A stretch of 64,000 bases of DNA from Paludibacteraceae bacterium. GTDB taxonomy: Bacteria > Bacteroidota > Bacteroidia > Bacteroidales > Paludibacteraceae. Below are positions 18,611 to 25,954 of this stretch, one piece after another. The notes beneath the pieces are model-generated. The model made no database searches, was not told the DNA's origin, and saw nothing but the letters and a program-made list of their open reading frames with translations. Both the position numbers and the translations under genes were made by a program. Numbering within the stretch: the first letter of the stretch is position 1; the number at the start of each line of letters is the position of its first letter. The stretch is from positions 40,252-104,251 of the forward strand of contig JAEEMG010000058.1 in the NCBI GenBank assembly GCA_016283095.1. Direction: 5' to 3'.

Positions 18611-18637
18611 CTGGGACGTGTCGCATTCACGTCGCCA
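18611..18637. repeat. GACGTG/CACGTC palindrome upstream of the macroglobulin gene
   Basis: GACGTG (18615-18620) and CACGTC (18628-18633) with flanking TGG/CCA form a hairpin of the same family as 25780-25799. Confidence 0.6.
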
Positions 18638-18655
18638 CTAAATTTGAAAAAGCAA

Positions 18656-18687
18656 AAAGAAGGGAGAATTAGAAATCCCCCTTCTTT
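18656..18687 (-). terminator. Terminator of the DUF6515 gene
   Basis: AAAGAAGGG (18656-18664) pairs perfectly with CCCTTCTTT (18679-18687). TTGCTTTTT follows on the minus strand. Confidence 0.75.
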
Positions 18688-18706
18688 GATTATTTGTTGG
18701 AATAAA

Positions 18707-20038
18707 TTACTTCAATGGAGACTCAACGATTACGTAATCACCATTTGTAGTCTTGTCATACCAAGTGTTGTTGGCAAAATAATATTTTTTGCCGCTGATC
18801 TCCACTGTCTTGGCATTGGCTGGCAATGTCACTTTAGTGGCAGGTACGATTCCTCTTGTGGCAGGAGTTGAGTCTGCTTTTGTTTCTGTAGTTTCATTCT
18901 TTACCTCTGCCTTTGTCTCCTTCTGGATAGCGACAGGCTCTTCGATAAGCAGGTATCCGCCTTCTACTGGCATATACCATTTGTTGTCAGCGAAGAAGAA
19001 ATCCTGATTTGCGACCTCAATCTTCTTGTTTACTTCAGGTAGCTCCTCGATTATAGTAGCACCTTCTGTTGGAGCGTCAACCACCTGATAGCCATTGTCT
19101 GTAGCCACAAACCATGAGCCTTCACCCACATAGTAAGTCTTACCGTTCACTACGACAGCAGAACACTCGTATGGCAACTCAGCCACGTTAAGTGTCTCGT
19201 CTTCTGTGATTGGAGATTCGACAATCTCGTATCCTTCATTTTTAGGAGCGAACCATGTGCCTTGTCCGTAATAGTAAGTCACATTGCCAACATACACAGG
19301 GAAACAACGGTAAGGAAGGGTAGTGAAGTACCATCCGTAAGGGTAAGCCACCCACTCATAACCCCAGTATGGATCCCAGCGGTAATATCTTCCACAATGC
19401 ACATAGTATCTGCAGTTTCCATAGTAGAATGGATGATAGTGGTATCCTATATGTGAGTGGTAAGTGTGTCCATGACGTCTTGTGATGCGTGGGTTATTGC
19501 CATGCATTCTGCGTGTTGAACTTCCGACTCTTGAAGATCCGACTCTTGAAGCATTCACACTTGGAGCGTTAGGTCTGCGTGATGTCGCATTTACGCGTGA
19601 TCCTGTAGTTCGTACTGGACGTGCAGCGACTTCATGTCGTGTACGTGCAGCTGGTGCCGCCTTCTGTGTTGAAGGTGATGCAGCTGCGTGAACTGTCGAA
19701 CGTGAAGACGTTGGACGAGATGATGAGTATGAACGGCTGCGGACACCTGTCGAACTTGACGGACCGCTGTATGATCTGCTTGGTGCACTGCTGTATGATC
19801 TGGACGAACTTGTCGATGGTGAACTGTACGAACGACTTGAAGATCCACCGCTATAGCTTGAACCTGATGAAGAATGTCCACCGCTGTAGCTTGATCCAGA
19901 TGATGAGCGTCCACCGCTGTAGCTAGATGAACCGCCACTGCTGCTACCGCCTCCTCTTGATCTCTGCGCTGAGGCTGAGACTGAAAAGAGAAGGAACAAA
20001 AGTGAGAATAAAATCTCAATAAAACGCATTCTTTTCAT
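18707..20038 (-). CDS. DUF6515 family protein with Ser/Gly/Tyr-rich N-terminus
   Basis: 443 residues with a signal peptide (1-24). Residues 25-110 are low complexity (RSSSGSSYSGGH-type repeats of 11 residues), followed by a basic Arg/Ser/Ala stretch. From about 190 an aromatic region (YHYHPFYYGNCRYYVHCGRYY, abbreviated HPFYYGNCRYY) leads into four repeats of the form LP-x-V-x-G-x-x-Y-Y-x(3)-W-F/Y, which is the DUF6515 pattern. Its function is not established; the composition suggests an envelope or extracellular structural protein. The Ser-rich linker is encoded by a 33-bp tandem repeat that could vary in copy number. Confidence 0.8.
   Translation of the reverse strand: MKRMRFIEILFSLLFLLFSVSASAQRSRGGGSSSGGSSSYSGGRSSSGSSYSGGHSSSGSSYSGGSSSRSYSSPSTSSSRSYSSAPSRSYSGPSSSTGVRSRSYSSSRPTSSRSTVHAAASPSTQKAAPAARTRHEVAARPVRTTGSRVNATSRRPNAPSVNASRVGSSRVGSSTRRMHGNNPRITRRHGHTYHSHIGYHYHPFYYGNCRYYVHCGRYYRWDPYWGYEWVAYPYGWYFTTLPYRCFPVYVGNVTYYYGQGTWFAPKNEGYEIVESPITEDETLNVAELPYECSAVVVNGKTYYVGEGSWFVATDNGYQVVDAPTEGATIIEELPEVNKKIEVANQDFFFADNKWYMPVEGGYLLIEEPVAIQKETKAEVKNETTETKADSTPATRGIVPATKVTLPANAKTVEISGKKYYFANNTWYDKTTNGDYVIVESPLK
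19845..19943. repeat. 33-bp tandem repeat in the DUF6515 gene
   Basis: CCACCGCT begins at 19845, 19878 and 19911, an exact 33-bp period encoding 11-residue Ser/Gly/Tyr units. Confidence 0.7.
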
Positions 20039-20061
20039 ATCCTTCTAAATTTTAGTTTGTG

Positions 20062-20069
20062 CAAATGTA
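20062..20069 (-). promoter_or_regulatory. -7 box of the DUF6515 gene
   Basis: TACATTTG on the minus strand, 24 bp upstream of the ATG. No -33 lies at canonical spacing. Confidence 0.45.
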
Positions 20070-20309
20070 AGATAACTCTTTGGTTTTTACATCATCTCAA
20101 AATTTAAAAAATGTTATAAAATGGGAAATAACGTGAAATATGTGTTGCATAATAGCAAAATTAAGAATTATGAATTAAGAATTAATGTCTGATTTTTGGC
20201 GACCACAAGGAATACCCCCCCCACGGAGATGTATATCCCAACAAATACGCATTACGAATTGTGAATTATTTATTGTCTTTTGTGACTAAATTTCAATAAT
20301 TTCTATTTT

Positions 20310-20343
20310 GTTGACTCTTGTTTCCATATTTTTTGTATTTTCG
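20310..20343 (+). promoter_or_regulatory. Weak promoter for the 20388-22285 pair
   Basis: TATTTTCG (20336-20343) is one base off TAnnTTTG. GTTG (20310-20313) lies 22 bp upstream as a possible -33. Confidence 0.35.
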
Positions 20344-20387
20344 TCGCATAATGTTTAAACATTGATGAAATAAAAACACTTTAATAT

Positions 20388-20879
20388 ATGAATAAGCATA
20401 AAATGAAAAGAGCAGTTGTTGCCTTCTTGACGGCTATTCTTTGTCAGGGTGCTTTTGCAGATCTAAAGACGGAATTGACAGTTGTTGAGTTTGACTCAAA
20501 GTCTCACGTCTATAGAATTGAGGAAAGCGGTGAATTGTCTTTTGAGGAGAAGACCCTTGTGATCAAAGAGAACGAGAAGTCGGAGGCAAAAATCCTAAGT
20601 TTAGGAAATATCTCAAAACTTTTGGTTAGAGATGTTACAGCTGTTAACGATTTGTCTTCTGATTCTCAGTCTATTACATTGTATCCAAACCCAGCGTCTT
20701 CTGAAATCTTTATCTCAGGATTTGAAGGCAGACAGACAGTGGAAATCTATTCTATCAGTGGTGTGCGTGTGATGAAGACTTCTGTTGAGAATGGTTCGGT
20801 GATCAATATTAGCAACCTTCGTCAGGGTATTTATATTGTGAAGGTTGATGGTAAAACGGTAAAACTTTGTAAGATATGA
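20388..20879 (+). CDS. Small exported protein with T9SS type A sorting domain
   Basis: 163 residues. A signal peptide (1-24, ending GAFA) is followed by a beta module of about 55 residues (FDSKSHVYRIEESGELSFEE) and a clear T9SS type A tail from about 95 (ITLYPNPASSEIFISG, VEIYSISGVRVMKTS, GIYIVKVDGKTVKLCKI). There is no room for an enzymatic domain. Its stop overlaps the start of the next gene by ATGA, so the two are translationally coupled. The arrangement mirrors 2819-3289 beside serpin 1. Function unknown. Confidence 0.85.
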   Translation: MNKHKMKRAVVAFLTAILCQGAFADLKTELTVVEFDSKSHVYRIEESGELSFEEKTLVIKENEKSEAKILSLGNISKLLVRDVTAVNDLSSDSQSITLYPNPASSEIFISGFEGRQTVEIYSISGVRVMKTSVENGSVINISNLRQGIYIVKVDGKTVKLCKI

Positions 20880-22285
20880 TTAGAAGAAATATACTTTTTG
20901 CATCTGCAATGTTTTGCTCGATGGCCGCATTAGCAGATACAGAGATGTCAGTGTATCAGGGCTCGGATGTGAGTGTCCGCATAAAGAATCCTGACGCGAA
21001 GATGAAATTCAGCGGTAATAAATTCACTTATGGAGACAATGAGTTTGAGACATCAAAGGTGGATAGCATTATCTTGAAACATTATGTTTCAGTTGTCTTT
21101 GATGGTGATAAGGTATCTGTTTCCAATCCATTTGATAGTGTTGATGTCAAGGTAGACGGTGCGTCAGTTGAAATCAATTCTGAATTCGTGGGAAGAGAGA
21201 TTAAGTATAAGTTTTCTGGTAAAAGTACCAATGGAAATGTCATTTTCTCTTCTAAGTATAAGTCAGAATTTGAGTTGGACAGTCTTGACCTTACAAGCAC
21301 TGGTGTAAATCCGCCTATCTATGTTCTTACAAAGAAGAACACAGAAGTCCGTTTGGTTGGAAGCAACTCATTGAAAAACAGTAGTAAAGATACTGTCGGC
21401 GCTACAATGCGAGGACGTGGACAGTTTGAATTTAAGGGCAACGGTTCTCTTGACATCACAAGTGTTGTTGGACATGGAATTCAGAGCAGCGACTATGTGG
21501 AGGTGAAGAACGGAAAAATCTCTATCAATGCCGCTTCTGACGGTATCCACGTTAACGACTACTATTTGCAGTCTGGTGGAGAAGTTAATGTCACATGTAG
21601 CTCGGATGGAGTGGATGTCGGTGAGGGTTACGCAGAGATCAACGGTGGTTCACTTACGGTCAAGTCGGATGCAATAGAGGCAAGAGGTATCAGATGTGCA
21701 TTGGATACAGTAAAGAAAAACAGTGCAGACATCATTATCAATGGTGGAAATGTTGATATTCAGCTTTCTGGCGACGGTGCAAGAGGATTGAAAGCCGACG
21801 GTGCTGTGAAAATCGACGGTGGAGACGTCTTGATTGTATTGGCTGGTAAGGCTTACGACGATGGTGTTGAGTACAATTATCCTTGTGGTATCAAGGCAGA
21901 CAAGACTATCACAGTTGAGTCTGGAAATGTGGTTGTGATTTGCCAGTCTACAGCTGCAAGTTCACGTTGTGCTCAGGCAGACTTGTCACTTGATTTTAAT
22001 GGAGGCGTCACTACGCTATGTCAGAATAGTGTGAAAAGAGTGATAGGTGAAACCAAAGCGAAGAAGGCAAACGTTGTTAAGTCTGATGGTCCATTGAGAG
22101 TCAAGAAGGTAGGGTATCTGTATGTCTATGCTGATGCATCAGAGATCAAGCCATACAATGTCAGCGCGGTGGTTGTGGGGGATCATGAGTGTGATTTCGA
22201 TTACAGTTCTAGAGATTACGATGTCGATGAGTATATCATGGCGAGACCAAGCAATTGGGATGATTACGAGAAGTATGACAAGTAG
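20876..22285 (+). CDS. Cthe_2159-like carbohydrate-binding beta-helix protein
   Basis: 469 residues. A signal peptide (1-20) is followed by the short beta module (KMKFSGNKFTYGDNEFETSK, residues 42-61). From about 100 a parallel beta-helix follows, with repeated N/D-GG turns (INGGSLTVKSDAIEARG, INGGNVDIQLSGDGARG, IDGGDVLIVLAGKAYDDG). This is the pattern of the Cthe_2159 family, whose founding member binds cellulose and acidic sugars. It lacks a T9SS tail; the overlapping upstream gene has one. Binding of plant polysaccharide at the cell surface is inferred. Confidence 0.8.
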   Translation: MIRRNILFASAMFCSMAALADTEMSVYQGSDVSVRIKNPDAKMKFSGNKFTYGDNEFETSKVDSIILKHYVSVVFDGDKVSVSNPFDSVDVKVDGASVEINSEFVGREIKYKFSGKSTNGNVIFSSKYKSEFELDSLDLTSTGVNPPIYVLTKKNTEVRLVGSNSLKNSSKDTVGATMRGRGQFEFKGNGSLDITSVVGHGIQSSDYVEVKNGKISINAASDGIHVNDYYLQSGGEVNVTCSSDGVDVGEGYAEINGGSLTVKSDAIEARGIRCALDTVKKNSADIIINGGNVDIQLSGDGARGLKADGAVKIDGGDVLIVLAGKAYDDGVEYNYPCGIKADKTITVESGNVVVICQSTAASSRCAQADLSLDFNGGVTTLCQNSVKRVIGETKAKKANVVKSDGPLRVKKVGYLYVYADASEIKPYNVSAVVVGDHECDFDYSSRDYDVDEYIMARPSNWDDYEKYDK

Positions 22286-22321
22286 GAATCAAGTCAAAAT
22301 AATCGTTTGACGGTAGATATG

Positions 22322-22356
22322 GAGACGGTGGAGATTTGTCCACCGTCTCTTTTTTT
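22322..22356 (+). terminator. Terminator of the beta-helix gene
   Basis: A perfect 11-bp stem, GAGACGGTGGA (22322-22332) with TCCACCGTCTC (22339-22349), is followed by a T-run. Confidence 0.9.
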
Positions 22357-22389
22357 CATCTCCTTTTTTCCCTATTTGACAAAATTCTT

Positions 22390-22397
22390 TAATTTTG
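22390..22397 (+). promoter_or_regulatory. -7 box of the FtsB/DivIC-like gene
   Basis: TAATTTTG, 21 bp before the ATG at 22419. It overlaps an upstream in-frame TTG at 22395, which argues against that start. Confidence 0.55.
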
Positions 22398-22418
22398 TGG
22401 TCAACAAAGAATTCTGAT

Positions 22419-22751
22419 ATGAACGAATACGATATCCTAAAAAATTTCGGTCTTGTCGCATTGAAAAAATTGAAAGCAGTGGTTACCAACAAGTATCTGC
22501 TGGTTATCGCTATTTTCTTTGTGCTCTCTTTTTTCATCATGGAAAACACCTATATCGATAGGTTTGAAAACTATAATAAGATCCGTGAAATGAACGAGCA
22601 GATCGACTCTTATGACAAGCAGATTGAGACATGCCTGAAGAAAATTGATGAATTGAGCACAAATAAAGCCAATCTTGAACGTTTCGCGCGCGAGGAATAT
22701 TATATGAAGTGTAAGAATGAAGAGGTGTTTATTATTGCGGATGAGGATTAA
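22419..22751 (+). CDS. FtsB/DivIC-family septum formation initiator
   Basis: 110 residues from the ATG at 22419. It has a short cytoplasmic N-terminus, one membrane segment (residues 27-42, YLLVIAIFFVLSFFIM) and a coiled coil (residues 46-90, NKIREMNEQIDSYDKQIET). The end is YYMKCKNEEVFIIADED, close to the FxREKYGYxxPGE end of FtsB/DivIC proteins. It is a bitopic division protein that bridges other divisome members at the septum. The gene stands alone behind its own promoter, with the lipoprotein gene 51 bp downstream. Confidence 0.85.
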   Translation: MNEYDILKNFGLVALKKLKAVVTNKYLLVIAIFFVLSFFIMENTYIDRFENYNKIREMNEQIDSYDKQIETCLKKIDELSTNKANLERFAREEYYMKCKNEEVFIIADED

Positions 22752-22802
22752 GAAGGACAAGATTCTTTTAACTTAAAGGAGACCAACCATAATTATAAAA
22801 GT

Positions 22803-23753
22803 ATGCCCAATTATAAAATCTGTTTGTTCTTGATGTTGTTTTCTTCATGTTCTTTGGGTGATAATCAAAATTTGGTAGGCGAATATGAGAAATTAGAGTT
22901 CTCTGAAAATATTTGGCTTTTGGAAACAGGATATATTAATGATTTTCCAGCAACAAAGCAAGGTGGATATTTAGATGAGGAAAAGGGGTCAATTGTGGAT
23001 ATTGATCTCCCAGACAGTTCATACAGATCGTATTGGTATGTGGAGGATTCTGTATCAGTCTTTACAGAACCTATAGATGAAGATATGTCAGAATTCAGAT
23101 GCTGTTTTTACGATGGTAAGAAATCGGTTAAGTTGTTTTATGTGGAAGAGACATCGATAGGCTCAGTGTCGATGTCAAAGACACATGATTTGCTTGCTGT
23201 AAGTATTGCGTCTAATAACTTTATTGAAGACTCTTATGATATGAATTTTATTCATCTTTTCAAGTTAAGTGATTTGAAAGATGGCAAGAAAAATGTACGT
23301 AAGGTTTCTTCCGATCTATGTCCTCATTTGCGTATAGTCGGGAATCGTCTATATTATTCCAAGTATCACGACGTCGATGCAGATTGCTTGGGTGATTATG
23401 GGCTTTATTATAGGGATCTTGATGATTTGGATAAGGAATTTTGTGTTGATGAGACGTTCAGGTTCTCTGCTATGTCTGATGATGGAAATTATGTGATTGG
23501 AAGCTTCTGTCCTATGACGGATGAAAATCAGGAAATTCGTGAGTCATCTCCTTTTGTGATATGGAATCTTAAAGAGAATAAGCTAGCTGTTGTTGCCAAA
23601 ACGGGATTTTATAAAGGAGTCTATTCCAGACGTAAAAGATGTTTTTATATTAAGGCTTCAGAACGGGAATTGTATAGAATAAATATCGACGGGGAGTACA
23701 AATATGACAGGAATGACAGTGTTTTGTATACTGTGAGTCGCAGTGGATGGTGA
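22803..23753 (+). CDS. Predicted lipoprotein, beta-propeller-like
   Basis: 316 residues. A lipoprotein signal (LFLMLFSSC, Cys16) is followed by an all-beta protein with motifs such as MSKTHDLLAVSI, PHLRIVGNRLYYS and FRFSAMSDDGNYVIGS, reminiscent of WD40-like or TolB-type blades. I cannot name a family. It is 51 bp after the FtsB-like gene and 67 bp before a small membrane gene, with no terminator between, so all three may share transcripts. Confidence 0.65.
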   Translation: MPNYKICLFLMLFSSCSLGDNQNLVGEYEKLEFSENIWLLETGYINDFPATKQGGYLDEEKGSIVDIDLPDSSYRSYWYVEDSVSVFTEPIDEDMSEFRCCFYDGKKSVKLFYVEETSIGSVSMSKTHDLLAVSIASNNFIEDSYDMNFIHLFKLSDLKDGKKNVRKVSSDLCPHLRIVGNRLYYSKYHDVDADCLGDYGLYYRDLDDLDKEFCVDETFRFSAMSDDGNYVIGSFCPMTDENQEIRESSPFVIWNLKENKLAVVAKTGFYKGVYSRRKRCFYIKASERELYRINIDGEYKYDRNDSVLYTVSRSGW

Positions 23754-23820
23754 AGAACAGGCACTTTCATAGAGTCAGGAGAATATCCTATACTTGATTT
23801 AGAAACATAATAAAAAGAGT

Positions 23821-24129
23821 ATGAGTTATATACCAGTTCCATATATAAGATTAGGAATAGGCTTTTTTATTCTTATTCTTGTTATTTTATTTATTTATTA
23901 TGTCAAGAAGTGGAAGGTAGAAATGTCCCCAAAGGATTATCTTGGATTTTTTTTTGTTTTCCGCTTATGTGAATTCGCTTTTTTAGTAGATCCGATTCTT
24001 GAGTACAACAGCGTACATGGAGAATCTTCCATTTGGTATTCAGGATATGTTCCTACAGAAAGAAAATATAATAGTGTAAATAGTAGACTGTTGACTGAAT
24101 CAGATACCGTTTCTTATTTCTGCATGTGA
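23821..24129 (+). CDS. Small single-pass membrane protein
   Basis: 102 residues. One strong membrane segment (residues 11-28, GIGFFILILVILFIYYVK) is followed by an unassigned tail of about 70 residues. The start ATG follows an A/G-rich stretch. Its stop lies about 30 bp before the prfC -7 box. No family recognised; coding status rests on length, an ATG start and location in line with its neighbours. Confidence 0.5.
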   Translation: MSYIPVPYIRLGIGFFILILVILFIYYVKKWKVEMSPKDYLGFFFVFRLCEFAFLVDPILEYNSVHGESSIWYSGYVPTERKYNSVNSRLLTESDTVSYFCM

Positions 24130-24155
24130 AATTTCCGGAAATTAGCATTTTTTTG

Positions 24156-24163
24156 TAATTTTG
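24156..24163 (+). promoter_or_regulatory. Promoter of prfC
   Basis: TAATTTTG, 25 bp before the ATG. A weak -33 (TTTC at 24132-24135) is 20 bp upstream. Confidence 0.55.
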
Positions 24164-24188
24164 CGCCGTTTAAAAGAAATTTGTACAA

Positions 24189-25769
24189 ATGGCATTCATA
24201 GACGAAATCAAAAGAAGACGTACGTTTGCGGTAATCTCGCATCCCGACGCTGGTAAAACTACACTGACTGAAAAACTGTTGCTCTTTGGTGGTGCTATCC
24301 ATATCGCCGGAGCGGTGAAATCCAACAAAATCAAGAAGACAGCAACGTCGGACTGGATGGAAATTGAGAAGCAGCGTGGTATCTCCGTCGCTACATCTGT
24401 GATGGCATTTGAATACAACGGTTTCAAAATCAATATTCTTGATACTCCAGGTCACCAGGACTTCCAGGAGGATACTTTCCGTACTCTGACAGCTGTAGAC
24501 AGTGTTATTATCGTTGTCGACTGTGCTAAGGGAGTTGAGTCGCAGACACGTAAACTTATGAATGTCTGCCGTATGCGTAACACTCCTGTTATCGTGTTCG
24601 TCAATAAGATGGACCGTAATGGTAAGAATCCTTTCGACCTTATGGATGAGCTTGAAAATGAACTTAATATCAAGGTTCGTCCTCTCTCTTGGCCTATTAA
24701 CCAGGGTGAGAAATTCAAGGGCGTATACAACCTTTATGAGCATAGTTTGAACCTATATACTCCAAGCAAACAGACTATTTCGGAGAATGTGGCGATCGAC
24801 GATATCAATTCCAAACAGCTTGATGATATCGTAGGTGAGCAGGATGCTATGCAGCTTCGTGAGGATCTTGAGCTTTTGGATGGTGTATATCCAGAGTTTG
24901 ACAAGAGCACATACGAGGCTGGTGAAGTGGCTCCAGTGTTCTTCGGATCTGCGTTGAACAACTTCGGTATCAAGGAGTTGCTCGACTGTTTCTGTGAAAT
25001 CGCACCGTCTCCAGGAGAAATCCAGACTGAGGAGAGAATCGTCAAGCCAGAGGAAGAGAAATTCTCAGGATTTGTGTTCAAAATCCATGCGAATATGGAC
25101 CCTAACCACAGAAGCTGTATCGCTTTCGTGAAGGTCTGCTCTGGAAAATTCGAAAGAAATGTCAATTATAAGCATGTGCGTCTTGGAAAGAACTTCAAGT
25201 TCTCAAGCCCTACTTGTTTCATGGCTCAGAAGAAGGATATCGTAGACGAAGCTTATCCAGGCGATATCGTAGGTTTGCCAGACAGTGGAGGCACATTCAA
25301 AATCGGAGACACTTTGACATCTGGAGAGACAATCCATTTCAAGGGATTGCCAAGTTTCTCTCCTGAAATGTTCAAATATATCGAGAATGATGATCCGATG
25401 AAGGCAAAACAGCTTAATAAGGGTATTGAGCAGCTTACAGATGAAGGAGTTGCGCAGGTGTTCACAAACCAGTTCAACGGACGCAAGATCATCGGTACAG
25501 TCGGAGCATTGCAGTTTGAGGTTATTCAGTACCGTCTTCTTCATGAATATAACGCGCAGTGCCGTTGGGAGCCAATCTCGCTTTACAAGGCATGCTGGAT
25601 AGAGAGTGATGACGCTGAGGCGTTGGACACATTCAAGAAGAGGAAATACCAGTATATGGCTAAGGATAAGGAGGGTAGAGACGTCTTCCTTGCTGATTCC
25701 GGCTATATTTTGCAGATGGCGCAGAGTGATTTCCCTAAGATCCGTTTCCATTTCTCATCTGAGTTTTGA
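24189..25769 (+). CDS. prfC: Peptide chain release factor 3
   Basis: 526 residues, the normal RF3 length. The G-domain motifs are present: G1 HPDAGKTT (residues 18-25), switch/G2 region around [10 protein letters not shown]3 DTPGHQDF (about 88-95) and G4 NKMDR (about 141-145). The C-terminal RF3 region contains [14 protein letters not shown]3 is a cytoplasmic GTPase that recycles class I release factors from the ribosome after termination. It is monocistronic with its own promoter and terminator. Confidence 0.97.
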   Translation: MAFIDEIKRRRTFAVISHPDAGKTTLTEKLLLFGGAIHIAGAVKSNKIKKTATSDWMEIEKQRGISVATSVMAFEYNGFKINILDTPGHQDFQEDTFRTLTAVDSVIIVVDCAKGVESQTRKLMNVCRMRNTPVIVFVNKMDRNGKNPFDLMDELENELNIKVRPLSWPINQGEKFKGVYNLYEHSLNLYTPSKQTISENVAIDDINSKQLDDIVGEQDAMQLREDLELLDGVYPEFDKSTYEAGEVAPVFFGSALNNFGIKELLDCFCEIAPSPGEIQTEERIVKPEEEKFSGFVFKIHANMDPNHRSCIAFVKVCSGKFERNVNYKHVRLGKNFKFSSPTCFMAQKKDIVDEAYPGDIVGLPDSGGTFKIGDTLTSGETIHFKGLPSFSPEMFKYIENDDPMKAKQLNKGIEQLTDEGVAQVFTNQFNGRKIIGTVGALQFEVIQYRLLHEYNAQCRWEPISLYKACWIESDDAEALDTFKKRKYQYMAKDKEGRDVFLADSGYILQMAQSDFPKIRFHFSSEF

Positions 25770-25779
25770 TAATAGCAGT

Positions 25780-25799
25780 AGACGTGATGCATCACGTCT
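25780..25799. repeat. Perfect 20-bp palindrome AGACGTGATG/CATCACGTCT
   Basis: A perfect inverted repeat with no loop between the prfC stop and its terminator; flanking AGCAG/CTGCT extends the pairing after a bulge. Its left arm AGACGTGATG recurs at 1147-1156. Confidence 0.8.
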
Positions 25800-25817
25800 G
25801 CTTTAGATATAAAAAGG

Positions 25818-25849
25818 AGACCGGCCATGCTGAGGCTGGTCTTTTTTTT
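25818..25849 (+). terminator. Terminator of prfC
   Basis: AGACCGGCC (25818-25826) pairs with GGCTGGTCT (25834-25842, one G-U pair), followed by eight T. Confidence 0.9.
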
Positions 25850-25892
25850 CGTTAAAAAAGCAAAGAAACGATTCATTGACTTGCATAAAAGA

Positions 25893-25924
25893 TTTGTGAA
25901 AGTCAGCGAAAAGAAATAAATTTG
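25893..25924 (+). promoter_or_regulatory. Promoter of lptD
   Basis: TTTG (25893-25896), 20 bp, then TAAATTTG (25917-25924): a consensus Bacteroidota promoter 30 bp before the ATG. Confidence 0.8.
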
Positions 25925-25954
25925 TAAGAAAAAGTAAGAAGAACAAGCGTAGTA

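Larger units (their letters stand above)
20039..20387. other. Divergent intergenic region with C8 tract and AT words
   Basis: It holds the -7 box of the DUF6515 gene (20062-20069), a reiterated AATTAAGAATTA word (20159-20187), a run of eight cytosines at 20215-20222 and the promoter of the 20388 gene. No ORF is supported. Confidence 0.6.

Noticed and set aside
19591-20019. Out-of-frame 142-codon ORF in the DUF6515 gene
   Set aside because: A His/Val/Ala-rich artefact of reading the Ser/Gly repeat in another frame.
24114-24743. Long minus-strand ORF opposite prfC
   Set aside because: An antisense frame of a highly conserved gene with biased codon use; no domain.
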